Positions 6,699 through 13,607 of a DNA stretch of 23,042 nt are shown here, piece after piece. This DNA comes from a virus, in the IMG/VR virus record IMGVR_UViG_3300032282_000745, positions 1 to 23,042 of that record. One strand, given 5' to 3'. A program made the position numbers and the translations under genes. The notes beneath the pieces were generated by a model. That model was not told the DNA's origin. It made no database searches and saw only the letters and a program-made list of their open reading frames with translations. The number at the start of each line of letters is the position of its first letter. Positions within the stretch are counted from its first letter, which is position 1.

Positions 6699-7997
6699 TC
6701 ACTCCAAAAGTAGGGCGTTGTTCGAGGTGTATTGCGTCATTATCCAGTTTGTGCCATCAGACACAAGGGTTGCGTTTGCACCGGCCACAGCGGCCAGGAT
6801 GGCCGTGGTTGCCGCGCCCCCAGCAAGGGGCACCACGTTGCTGGATGCTGACACAAGGGTTTGAGCCTGATAGTTCTGAAAATGCAGCGTCCGTCCGCTG
6901 TTGGCGCTGGCTGTCGGCAGCGTCACAGTGCAGGTTGACCCCGACTTGTTGTTGATCAGCCAAGTCTCGCTGGCCGCAACCGTGAAGTCCGCTGTTTTAG
7001 TGACTGGTGCGCCACCAGCACCTGAGATTACCGACGCAGGGGTGACGTTGGTCCAGTACGTGCCGTTGTACTGAATCAGGTCATTGGTCGCCAATGTGCC
7101 AAACTGCACGTTGCTGTCAGTGCCGCCCAAAACAGACCCAGGCACGATGCGAATGTGGATCGACCCAGAAGCACCGGGCCCGGCGTTCGTCACTTCACCA
7201 ATGTAAGTTTTCTGATTGGGCGCTACCGGCTTTGTTTTTGTAAAACTGCCGACATACGCTGGGTTGTAATACAGCGGGTCGCCGTCAGCCCATGTCTCAC
7301 CGACGCTGCTGCCGGTGGTGTTGAAGCCCCGAAGGTCGCCGCTAATCTGGATCAGGCCAAACCCGTTGAGTGCGATTGTCTCAGCGGCCACGCCAACGAT
7401 CTGATTAGGATCAGTCAGCGCCAGCGGCGTAGGGGCCACGGTGATCACACCAGACGCACCCACTGCGCCCGTGTGGTAGCAGAGTTGCCCTTTGGTCACG
7501 GCTGACGATGCCTTGGCGTAAACGTACTCAGCTTCACCAACTCGAATTAAAACGCTGGTCGTGGCCTGAATACCCATCGTTGTGCCGCCGTCCCAGTACA
7601 TGCTACCCACAGCAGTGGGTACAGGCGACGGGGCTGTGTTGAACGTGAGCCAGGGCACATTGTCCTGCTGAAGCGAAGCCATGCTGCCCAGTTCAGGCTG
7701 GCGCAGGGTTTGCAGTTCCTGGCGCACAGCATCGAGCGCGGCTTGCAACTCGGATGTTCCGGGTGCGGGTTGAGTTTGCAACCCGTTGATGTCGATGATG
7801 ATGTCGGTCAAGTCTTCCTGCTGAGGCACAGGAGGACCAAGTTGCAGGTCAGTCAGGGACGCGGTGTTTTGACCGTTGCCAGTCAACTGAAACAAGTTCA
7901 GGAAAAACCGATACCACTCACGCGAGATCAACCCAGTTCGCGCATCCGTTAGCGGAACCCTGGGAGGTGTGATGTTGGTTAGATCGACGGTTGCCAT
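6699..7997 (-). CDS. Tail fibre/needle-like protein with C-terminal beta domain
   Basis: A 432-residue protein following the gp10-type gene, where P22 has its needle gene 26. The N-terminus contains PPRVPLTDARTGLISREWYR (residues 11-30) and FFLNLF, a sequence typical of the anchoring end of phage fibre proteins. A helical, likely trimeric coiled-coil segment follows (about 60-100), then a middle beta domain (about 148-285, GEAEYVYAKASSAVTKGQ through SIHIRI), and a C-terminal domain (330-422). This last domain is strikingly similar to the product of 10453-10812. The expected role is closure of the portal/tail channel or receptor contact. No strong SD is seen before the ATG, which suggests translational coupling to the upstream gene. 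Needle versus fibre cannot be decided here. Confidence 0.65.
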   Translation of the reverse strand: MATVDLTNITPPRVPLTDARTGLISREWYRFFLNLFQLTGNGQNTASLTDLQLGPPVPQQEDLTDIIIDINGLQTQPAPGTSELQAALDAVRQELQTLRQPELGSMASLQQDNVPWLTFNTAPSPVPTAVGSMYWDGGTTMGIQATTSVLIRVGEAEYVYAKASSAVTKGQLCYHTGAVGASGVITVAPTPLALTDPNQIVGVAAETIALNGFGLIQISGDLRGFNTTGSSVGETWADGDPLYYNPAYVGSFTKTKPVAPNQKTYIGEVTNAGPGASGSIHIRIVPGSVLGGTDSNVQFGTLATNDLIQYNGTYWTNVTPASVISGAGGAPVTKTADFTVAASETWLINNKSGSTCTVTLPTASANSGRTLHFQNYQAQTLVSASSNVVPLAGGAATTAILAAVAGANATLVSDGTNWIMTQYTSNNALLLE

Positions 7998-7999
7998 CG

Positions 8000-9439
8000 T
8001 TAAGCATTGGTCGGACTGATGATCAGTTCAGCACCCATGATCGCAGTCTTCACGGGGTCGGTCATTGACAACTCGTACACCCGGTCGCGCAGTTTCATGG
8101 TCATGCCAAGACGACGGTAAAACACGCGGCGATAATACTGGCCGATCTTGCCAATTGATGCCGTGTGTTCGTTGGACCACGTATGACCGCCATCGTCTGA
8201 CCAGCGTAGCATCAATTCGGGGTCACTACCTTGTCCAAGGTTCAAGCCAACACCCGACTCCAGATCGATCTGAAGGCTGTGGTGCGCGGTGCGCTTGAGG
8301 TTGTTTTGACCTGTCGGCAGCGCCCGCCATGTACGCAGCCACTTTTGAATCTGGCCGTTGTCGGCGTAGGTGTCAAGGTCAAACGAGTAGATGTTGCCGT
8401 TCTCGTAGTCGCCCACGATGATCTTGTTGTTGAACGCCATCTGGCAGTTGCTGCGGTGGCGCGTGAACGAGCCATTATTCCAGCCTGCCCGCTCATGCCA
8501 CGCGCCAGTGGCAACGTCGTACACCCAGGTCGTGTTGGCGCTGGGAAAAATGAGCACGTAGAAACTATGGCCGTCTTGCTGGTAGGTGTAGGCCAGCGAG
8601 TCGGTCAGATTGCCGTACTGCTGGATGTGCCACTCGACAGCGTGGGTGCTGATGCGCTGGCCCGTGTAGCCGTTGGCGCGATAGACAATACCCTGGCCTC
8701 GAGCGTCAGCACCCAACCAAAAGATGCCGTTGTCCATCTTGGCAATCGTGTAGGCCGAGATGCAGCCAATCTCGTTGAACGCACCCTGGATGCGCTGGAG
8801 CGGGAAGTCTTGAGTGCCTGCGTCGTACCAAACCTCGACGCTGTTTGTGCCGTAGACCCAAACCTCGCGGTGGTCGATGATGATGCCCACCACACCGTCA
8901 GGAGAACCCTCGGCGCTGGCAAAGTCGAGTGGGTCAACCGACAAACCGTCAAGCAGGCTCGTGATCCAGATTTTCTGGCTGTTCGGCTCGTTGAACACAA
9001 AGTAACCGTCCAGATAGCCTACGGTCACCGCGCCAGGATAGTCTGGATCGGTGATCTGCGAGAACACGTTGGTCGTGTTGTTGTAAATGTAGCCGGGGCC
9101 GTTGGCAGCAACGAACAACTGGGTGCCATTGTCGGCCATGCTGACTGGCCCAGTGCCTGCAATCGTGCCCAGCAGCGTGGCGCTGTAACTGGTGTTGATT
9201 TTGTACAGGCTGTTGCCCGAAACAACAAACGCCACGGTGTTGTCGGACGAGAAAGCCCACAACCCTCGGATCGGTCCGTCACCAACGGTGGCAAGGTTCA
9301 GCAGTCCTGGGCAGCGTTGCAAGTACGCAGGCTCTTTACCACCCTCGGGAATGACCTCGGGGAAAAGATTGATCATGCGGGCATCCGCAGCGTTGACGCT
9401 GCGAGTCACATACGTCGAGCCAAGGATCGGGGTCTTCAT
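8000..9439 (-). CDS. Packaged-DNA stabilisation / tail hub protein, P22 gp10-like
   Basis: A 479-residue protein very close in length and style to P22 gp10. It begins MKTPILGSTYVTRSVNAADA, then NLFPEVIPEGGKEPAYL, a start that is characteristic of the phage stabilisation family. The rest is a repetitive beta structure with propeller-like blades (for example FVVSGNSLYKIN, FVAANGPGYIYNN, WVYGTNSVEVWYD, FWLGADARGQGIVYR). In P22, gp10 assembles under gp4 to close the portal channel and keeps packaged DNA in place, with gp26 below it. The start overlaps the gp4-like stop by one base (TAATG), so the two tail factors are made in step. Confident assignment from sequence character and gene order. Confidence 0.88.
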   Translation of the reverse strand: MKTPILGSTYVTRSVNAADARMINLFPEVIPEGGKEPAYLQRCPGLLNLATVGDGPIRGLWAFSSDNTVAFVVSGNSLYKINTSYSATLLGTIAGTGPVSMADNGTQLFVAANGPGYIYNNTTNVFSQITDPDYPGAVTVGYLDGYFVFNEPNSQKIWITSLLDGLSVDPLDFASAEGSPDGVVGIIIDHREVWVYGTNSVEVWYDAGTQDFPLQRIQGAFNEIGCISAYTIAKMDNGIFWLGADARGQGIVYRANGYTGQRISTHAVEWHIQQYGNLTDSLAYTYQQDGHSFYVLIFPSANTTWVYDVATGAWHERAGWNNGSFTRHRSNCQMAFNNKIIVGDYENGNIYSFDLDTYADNGQIQKWLRTWRALPTGQNNLKRTAHHSLQIDLESGVGLNLGQGSDPELMLRWSDDGGHTWSNEHTASIGKIGQYYRRVFYRRLGMTMKLRDRVYELSMTDPVKTAIMGAELIISPTNA

Positions 9440-10170
9440 TAGTAGTTACCCGCATAGACGTTAAAGCGCTGGCGCGTTGCGATCAGCGAATACGGCATCG
9501 ACATCACATCGTCAGGGTTGTTGATGCGCTTGAGGTCACGCTTGGATGTCATGGCAATACGCACAACCTGGGGCGATGGCTCTACGCCAAACTCAGGCGC
9601 GATTTCGCATGCGAGGTTGTAGGCAAACGCCCGCAGGTAGCCCGGAGGGAACAGAATCTGCGTTGACAGGTTTGCAGGCTGATCCAACTGTTGCACACTG
9701 ATAAAGTGGAACTCCAACAGGCGCGTGGGGCGCGGATAGATGTAAATGTCGATGTCGGGGTAGGTCATGTTGACGAACATGACCTGGGGGTACGTGGATG
9801 TCACGGTCTTGACCGCGATGCCGTCGTACTGTTGCTGATTGATCAGCTTGATGCCGTAGGAAACATTGGTCTGCGGATCACGGAAATAGGTGGCATCGTC
9901 AACCAGGATAGGGCGCTCGGCAGTGCCGTTCAAACGCACCAGCGATCCGGTGGGGCCAAGGGTTGCGTTGATCTGGTCAACAGGCCAGTTGCAGATTTGG
10001 TCGATGGTTGAGAAGACGGACAGGCGCTCAGTGTTCCATGACTCAATCATCTGATTGAGCGCCATCAGGCAGTCTTGAGACACGGCTGCGGAAGGCGTTT
10101 CACCTTCGGCCAGCACACCTAGCAGCCGCAACGCTCGATTGATCTGTTCGCCTGCGGTGTAGGTAGCCAT
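9439..10170 (-). CDS. Head-tail connector / tail accessory factor, P22 gp4-like
   Basis: A 243-residue protein. It starts MATYTAGEQINRALRLLGVL and continues with ALNQMIESWNTERLSVF, the helical N-terminal half typical of P22 gp4. It then has a beta part with IDIYIYPRPTRLLEFHF and LFPPGYLRAFAYNLACEIAP near the C-terminus. In P22, twelve gp4 copies add to the portal ring and form the site for gp10; some relatives also carry muramidase activity, for which I see no clear catalytic motif. A strong SD, AAGGAG, precedes the start, and the gene is followed with a one-base overlap by the gp10-like gene. The longer length compared with P22 gp4 fits the wider family. Confidence 0.87.
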   Translation of the reverse strand: MATYTAGEQINRALRLLGVLAEGETPSAAVSQDCLMALNQMIESWNTERLSVFSTIDQICNWPVDQINATLGPTGSLVRLNGTAERPILVDDATYFRDPQTNVSYGIKLINQQQYDGIAVKTVTSTYPQVMFVNMTYPDIDIYIYPRPTRLLEFHFISVQQLDQPANLSTQILFPPGYLRAFAYNLACEIAPEFGVEPSPQVVRIAMTSKRDLKRINNPDDVMSMPYSLIATRQRFNVYAGNY

Positions 10171-10171
10171 G

Positions 10172-10420
10172 TCACTCTCCTTCGTCTGTCTGCGGTGCCA
10201 AAAAGTCGGGCACTGGGGTTTCTACCGATTCATCGGTTTTCTTGCGGCGACCGCGCCGCGCAATCGGAGCCACATCGGCTTCCGAGGCCACTTCTTCGAC
10301 AGTCGAAGGCGTGTCGGGATTGTAGCGTGTCCAGCCGTTTTGTTCATCTGCTTCGGCTTCCATATCGAGCGAGGCGATTTTGGTGCCGTGAACCGGGTGT
10401 TCGAGGTAGATTATGGGCAT
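10172..10420 (-). CDS. Small acidic phage protein between capsid and connector genes
   Basis: An 82-residue protein. The start at 10420 is chosen because the recognisable text MPIIYLEHPVHGTKIASLD begins there, and because an upstream extension would run through the terminator-like hairpin and into the neighbouring gene. The N-terminal 40 residues (LEHPVHGTKIAS, NGWTRYNP) form the conserved core seen in many phage genomes at this place. The tail is disordered, acidic, with a basic patch RRGRRKK (residues 56-61 and around). No enzymatic motif. There is no good SD just before the ATG, and the hairpin lies only about seven bases upstream, so translation may be weak or controlled by that structure. 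Function unknown; head completion or assembly helper is a guess from position. Confidence 0.7.
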   Translation of the reverse strand: MPIIYLEHPVHGTKIASLDMEAEADEQNGWTRYNPDTPSTVEEVASEADVAPIARRGRRKKTDESVETPVPDFLAPQTDEGE

Positions 10421-10426
10421 GTTAAG

Positions 10427-10448
10427 AAACGGGGCCGAAGCCCCGTTT
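10427..10448 (-). terminator. Hairpin 1 with TTCG loop, terminator-like
   Basis: Read on the minus strand, a perfect nine-base stem AAACGGGGC / GCCCCGTTT encloses a TTCG tetraloop, followed by TTTCTT. It lies right after the stop of the 10453-10812 gene. A cUUCGg loop on a GC stem is very stable and typical of intrinsic terminators or mRNA 3'-end protection. The T-run is short, so termination is probably partial. Confidence 0.65.
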
Positions 10449-10452
10449 GGTT

Positions 10453-10812
10453 TTAGCCAGCAGCCATGATGACCCAGTTCGTGCCATCTTCGCAAACCAG
10501 AGTGGCCCACTTGCCAGCAGTAGCAGCCAGAATGGCTGTGCCTGCGGTAGCAGAGGTCAAAGGTTTGACGTTGGACGAAGCCGAGATCACCGTGTAAGTG
10601 CCGGACAGGTTTTTCAGAGTGACGGTACGACCGATGTAGTCGGAACCGCTGGGCAACGTCACGGAGACGTTGGCAGCAGAGCCGTTGCACACCACGTAAT
10701 TGTCTGAATCACCGAGGCTAAAACTGGCAGTCTTAGTCACAGGTGCGTTCAAATAAAACGCGGTCAGCGCAGGATCGGAGTACGCAACACCGACGGGTTT
10801 ATTGTTTGCCAT
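10453..10812 (-). CDS. Small capsid-linked beta protein (paralogue of fibre C-terminal domain)
   Basis: A 119-residue protein; GAAAGGA stands seven bases before the chosen ATG at 10812. Residues 23-117 match the last domain of the 6699-7997 fibre/needle product, including PVTKTA, VTLP, GRT, SASSNV.PL, TAIL.A.AG and ATLV..DGTNW. It is a compact Ser/Thr/Val-rich beta fold ending in a Trp-containing strand. Being transcribed just after the coat gene and the 10854-11267 gene, it could be a decoration or neck protein. It is flanked by two hairpins of nearly the same sequence. No enzyme motif. The shared domain is directly visible; the capsid role is inferred from place. Confidence 0.7.
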   Translation of the reverse strand: MANNKPVGVAYSDPALTAFYLNAPVTKTASFSLGDSDNYVVCNGSAANVSVTLPSGSDYIGRTVTLKNLSGTYTVISASSNVKPLTSATAGTAILAATAGKWATLVCEDGTNWVIMAAG

Positions 10813-10826
10813 GATGCGTCCTTTCA

Positions 10827-10849
10827 AAATAGGGGCCGAAGCCCCCATT
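10827..10849 (-). terminator. Hairpin 2 with TTCG loop, intergenic
   Basis: The minus strand contains GGGGC-TTCG-GCCCC (10832-10845) with three more A/T pairs beyond one mismatch, followed by TATTTTGAAAGG. It separates the 10854-11267 and 10453-10812 genes and ends just before the SD of the latter. The core is identical to hairpins 1 and 3. It may be a partial terminator or processing/stability element. Confidence 0.6.
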
Positions 10850-10853
10850 AAAT

Positions 10854-11267
10854 TTAAGCAACGCGATACAGCGACCAAGCACCGTCGCCGCTCTTGCGGG
10901 CGCGGAACATTTGGGCAGTGCCAGCAGTTGCAACAACGGTCATCAGACCAACCAACGTCCAGCCAGTGTTGGTCACCAAAGTGATCACACCGGAAGTGTT
11001 ACCGTCTACGTTGACAACCGAGAAGGTGAATGACACGCCAGCCTTGGTGGCAGACGGCAAAGCGGCTTCGAGGTCGGCAACAGTGGGCAGCGTGTAGCTG
11101 GCCGCAGACGCACCAGGACTGCCGAGCAAAATGCCATTCAACACTTGTGCAGCGGTCAGGGTAGCGGTTGCAGTTGCAGTTGCGGGAGCGGGGATGACGG
11201 TGAAATCGACTTCATTGATGTTGCCATCGCCAAGCTGATAACCACCAGAACCATTAGGGAGAGCCAT
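10854..11267 (-). CDS. Small virion-associated protein downstream of the coat gene
   Basis: A 137-residue protein starting MALPNGSGGYQLGDGNINEV. GAAAGGAA precedes the ATG by seven bases. Ala/Thr-rich and beta-type; the central part has TLTAAQVLNGILLGSPGA (helix) and the end has TLVTNTGWTLVG and ARKSGDGAWSLYRV. Proteins like this, immediately after the coat gene, are common in podoviruses and are plausible head decoration or head fibre parts. Its C-terminus recalls the GTNW-type ending of the 10453-10812 product but is less similar. Flanked on both sides by the repeated hairpins, so its mRNA may be processed as its own unit. Function not established. Confidence 0.68.
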   Translation of the reverse strand: MALPNGSGGYQLGDGNINEVDFTVIPAPATATATATLTAAQVLNGILLGSPGASAASYTLPTVADLEAALPSATKAGVSFTFSVVNVDGNTSGVITLVTNTGWTLVGLMTVVATAGTAQMFRARKSGDGAWSLYRVA

Positions 11268-11295
11268 GATAAATTCCTTTCAAAATTAAGACGTT

Positions 11296-11317
11296 GAAAG
11301 GGGCCGAAGCCCCGTTT
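11296..11317 (-). terminator. Hairpin 3 with TTCG loop, after the coat gene
   Basis: On the minus strand, GGGGC-TTCG-GCCCC (11300-11313) lies five bases after the coat protein stop, flanked by A/T pairs. It is followed by TTTCAACG. It is the third copy of the same hairpin core. At this place it could reduce transcription beyond the coat gene or protect the 3' end of abundant coat mRNA. Confidence 0.62.
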
Positions 11318-11321
11318 CAGA

Positions 11322-12524
11322 TCAGCCCCACAAACGGCAAGCCATTTGCGGACGAATGACGCTGTAACCGTACAGAACGTCAATACGGCAAGGCATCCGG
11401 TCATTGTTGATATCGTACTGGCGAACCACACGCATGGAGATGCCGTTGTGGACAGCGCGAGCGGCCATATCGACACCCTGGGGCAGCAACAGGTCAGCCG
11501 TAGCAAACGTGATCGCGTCCTTGTGGTAGACCAAGTTCTGAGCATAGGCGCTGGCAGAAGAACCGAGCATCGTCACGACGGCAGAAGCCTGTGGGAATGC
11601 GTCGATGGTAGCCAGGGCTTGATCAGCGGTGTACATCGCGGGGCTGACAGTCAGCGTAGCGGTGGACGAGCCAGAAGCGGCAGCGGTCACCACGAATTGC
11701 TGGAGCGAACCAGTGGACTCGCGGGTCTGCGGGTTCACTGCGTACACACCGGCCACAGTGAACACATCGCCCACGTTCCAGGTTTTGCTGGAGCCGGTGA
11801 AGCTGATGCCCAAGGTGGTAGAACCTTGGGTGGTCACGGTGCTGGTCACGGTGATGCCAGTGCCCCACGAGCCAGTGGTGTGCTGCTTGATCGACTGAGA
11901 CATATTGATCTCGTCGAAGCCCAACACGCCCATGCCCATCATGCCGTTCTTGAACTGGCGGCTGATGGTGTCGGTGGGGTTGAACAGACCTTTCATGCCT
12001 TCGACCAAACCAGCGTTAGCGGCGGGGTTGACGGTGGCATAACGGGGCGACATGACAGCAGCGGCTTCGTTCAGCTTCTGCTGCGCTTGCAACAGAACCA
12101 AAGAAGTAGCGGGAGTCGTGCCGGGGGTGCCCACGGACTGATAAATGCTCTTGAAGCTGTTTGCCACATCAGCGTCGATGGACGATGCCAACTGGCTGAT
12201 ACGAGGCTTCAACACACGCTCTGCGAAGTCGTCCAATTGCATGGTCAATTCAGCAGAGGTGAAGTTCACACCGATGTGCTTCTGGCTGGAAACAGTCAGA
12301 GTGGTGTACTGCTCGTTGTCGTCCTGAACTTGCAGAGCGGCACCGTCAGTCACCAGAGCGCGGTCGGGCAAACGGATACGGAGGGTCGAACCAATCTTGG
12401 CACCTTCGACAGCGAAGCTGTCGTCGTACTGACGGTTCACGTTGCGGGTGAGCACCAGATTGTTCTCGAGGATTTCGAGAGCCTTTCGGGTGATCATGTC
12501 AATGGTAAGAATACTATTCGCCAT
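11322..12524 (-). CDS. Major capsid (coat) protein, P22 gp5-like
   Basis: A 400-residue protein starting MANSILTIDMITRKALEILE, then NNLVLTRNVNRQYDDSF and GSTLRIRLPDRA, the typical N-terminal arm and E-loop style of P22-type coat proteins with the HK97 fold. The core continues with FAERVLKPRISQLASSIDAD. A Thr/Ser/Val-rich beta insertion (about residues 222-325) fits the extra I-domain that marks P22 coat. The C-terminus has RVVRQYDINNDRMPCRIDVL. It assembles with the scaffold directly upstream into procapsids. A strong SD AAAGGA (TCCTTT at 12533-12538 on the plus strand) precedes the start. The close scaffold-coat order supports the call. Confidence 0.92.
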   Translation of the reverse strand: MANSILTIDMITRKALEILENNLVLTRNVNRQYDDSFAVEGAKIGSTLRIRLPDRALVTDGAALQVQDDNEQYTTLTVSSQKHIGVNFTSAELTMQLDDFAERVLKPRISQLASSIDADVANSFKSIYQSVGTPGTTPATSLVLLQAQQKLNEAAAVMSPRYATVNPAANAGLVEGMKGLFNPTDTISRQFKNGMMGMGVLGFDEINMSQSIKQHTTGSWGTGITVTSTVTTQGSTTLGISFTGSSKTWNVGDVFTVAGVYAVNPQTRESTGSLQQFVVTAAASGSSTATLTVSPAMYTADQALATIDAFPQASAVVTMLGSSASAYAQNLVYHKDAITFATADLLLPQGVDMAARAVHNGISMRVVRQYDINNDRMPCRIDVLYGYSVIRPQMACRLWG

Positions 12525-12545
12525 GATGCGAGTCCTTTCAAAGTT

Positions 12546-13349
12546 TTAGCGGTTCATCTGTGCTTGCATCTTCCGCAACTGACGGGCGCGTTCAGCTTCA
12601 ATCCATTCCGACGCACTCATGGTCTTCGTAGAACGAGGATCAGTCGTGTCGTATGACGGGTTACCGCTGGTTCGTGCTGTTACAGGTGTGATAGGTGCTG
12701 GCGCAGACGTTGTGGGTTTGACAACGGGGTTGCTGCCAAGTTTGGCTTCAATTTTCCCGATCTCTCTTGCCTGCAAAATAGGGGACAAACGAGAAATGCG
12801 GTCCGCTTCTTTCGGATTCGATCCAAACCAGTAGGCCAGATCGGGTCCAATTTCAGAAGCCTGAATCGCTTCGGCCATCGAGTCGGTGATTCTGACGCTG
12901 GGGTTGTAGGCGACTTGTTCAAAGTCATCGTACTTGTCCCGTGCGGCTTCTTCACGTTCTTGATACGCGGCTTGCGTCGCAGCCTGCTGCTTCTGGCGTT
13001 CACGAATCTCGAGAAGCTGATGGGCCTTGCGCTCGGCCAATGCGTCAGCATAGGCTTCGTCAGACTCAAAAGCACTGCGATCCAGATCGCCTTTGGGCAT
13101 CGACTGCGCGGTTTGCACTTCTGCCAACCGTGCTTGCTGCTCCCGTTCCCATTTGCGCTGTTCTCTTGCGAGGCGCTTGCCGATGGCAGCATCGAGTTCT
13201 TCCTGAGTGAATGTCTTCGTCGCAGGTTGTTGCTCGGGCTGATTCTCAGCTACTTCCGGCGCATTTTGTGCAATATCCGTGGTGGCCGTCACCTCGGTTG
13301 CTGGCGCGGAGTCTACTTCCGCTAAGGCTTGTTGGACTTCTTCAGTCAT
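12546..13349 (-). CDS. Scaffolding protein, P22 gp8-like
   Basis: A 267-residue, highly charged and helical protein directly before the coat gene. It has an acidic, disordered N-terminus (residues 1-45), then a long coiled-coil (about 47-140: FTQEELDAAIGKRLAREQRK, ERKAHQLLEIRERQKQQAAT). A more globular middle contains DLAYWFGSNPKEADRI. A short basic helix closes the chain (ASEWIEAERARQLRKMQAQ). In P22 the basic C-terminal helix-turn-helix of gp8 binds coat subunits, and the same type of ending is seen here. Length is close to P22's. The ATG at 13349 has only a weak SD, AAAGA, lying in a small inverted repeat, which may control translation. It appears to be the first gene after an internal promoter. 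Confidence 0.87.
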   Translation of the reverse strand: MTEEVQQALAEVDSAPATEVTATTDIAQNAPEVAENQPEQQPATKTFTQEELDAAIGKRLAREQRKWEREQQARLAEVQTAQSMPKGDLDRSAFESDEAYADALAERKAHQLLEIRERQKQQAATQAAYQEREEAARDKYDDFEQVAYNPSVRITDSMAEAIQASEIGPDLAYWFGSNPKEADRISRLSPILQAREIGKIEAKLGSNPVVKPTTSAPAPITPVTARTSGNPSYDTTDPRSTKTMSASEWIEAERARQLRKMQAQMNR

Positions 13350-13355
13350 TTTGTC

Positions 13356-13387
13356 GATTCTTTAGAATCCCTGGTCAACTGGACCAG
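13356..13387 (-). promoter_or_regulatory. Two tandem inverted repeats in the scaffold 5' leader
   Basis: Between the promoter below and the scaffold ATG the minus strand carries CTGGTC-CAGTT-GACCAG (13371-13387), then GATTC-TAAA-GAATC (13356-13369), which ends six bases before the ATG. As RNA these would form two small adjacent hairpins that fill most of the leader, and the second holds the only SD-like purines. This would suit translational control or a protein-binding site. Inference only. Confidence 0.5.
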
Positions 13388-13398
13388 TACAGTTTTTT

Positions 13399-13426
13399 AT
13401 CTTACACCGACTTGCGCCGGTGTCAA
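13399..13426 (-). promoter_or_regulatory. Sigma70-like promoter for the scaffold/coat genes
   Basis: On the minus strand TTGACA (13426-13421) is followed after 16 bases by TAAGAT (13404-13399) and an A-run. The inverted repeat ACACCG / CGGTGT (13404-13409 and 13418-13423) spans the spacer and touches both boxes, so a repressor or activator could bind there. It lies between the small 13437-13607 gene and scaffold, giving the capsid genes their own start within the long operon. Confidence 0.6.
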
Positions 13427-13436
13427 GGTAGCAATA

Positions 13437-13607
13437 TCAGCTTGGCTCCAAAATTGAATTTCCTTCTTCAATCCATTTTTGAAAAGCCAAAAAATCATCG
13501 TCGATTACAGAGTCGCGCCCAACAACAAGCATTGATTTGCGTGATTTTCCGTCTTCATCAATGATGTGAACAATTTGCCTTTCGTCATCTACCCATTGGT
13601 ATTTCAT
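13437..13607 (-). CDS. 56-residue protein overlapping the tail-fibre stop
   Basis: A small protein, MKYQWVDDERQIVHIIDEDG then KSRKSMLVVG and FLAFQKWIEEGN, starting in an ATGA overlap with the fibre gene (13604-13607). Acidic and compact, with a beta start and a helical end, and a codon pattern that looks like a real gene. Tiny genes of this sort often follow fibre genes in environmental phages; a fibre chaperone, assembly or capping role is possible but unproven. It ends 11 bases before the -35 box of the scaffold promoter, so it closes the fibre island. No SD apart from translational coupling is obvious. Confidence 0.7.
   Translation of the reverse strand: MKYQWVDDERQIVHIIDEDGKSRKSMLVVGRDSVIDDDFLAFQKWIEEGNSILEPS

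Noticed and set aside
7604-7621. Perfect seven-base inverted repeat TACCCAC-agca-GTGGGTA
   Set aside because: It lies inside the fibre/needle gene in ordinary codons (VPTAVGS) with no T-run and no other signal; probably chance.
10421-10690. Longer start for the small acidic gene, extending it to 172 residues
   Set aside because: The extra part is the shadow of the 10453-10812 gene, full of Cys/His/Arg, and it would run through the terminator hairpin; the natural start is at 10420.
13404-13423. Inverted repeat near a run of six T as a terminator
   Set aside because: On neither strand does the T-run follow the stem; on the minus strand an A-run follows. It fits a promoter/operator better.
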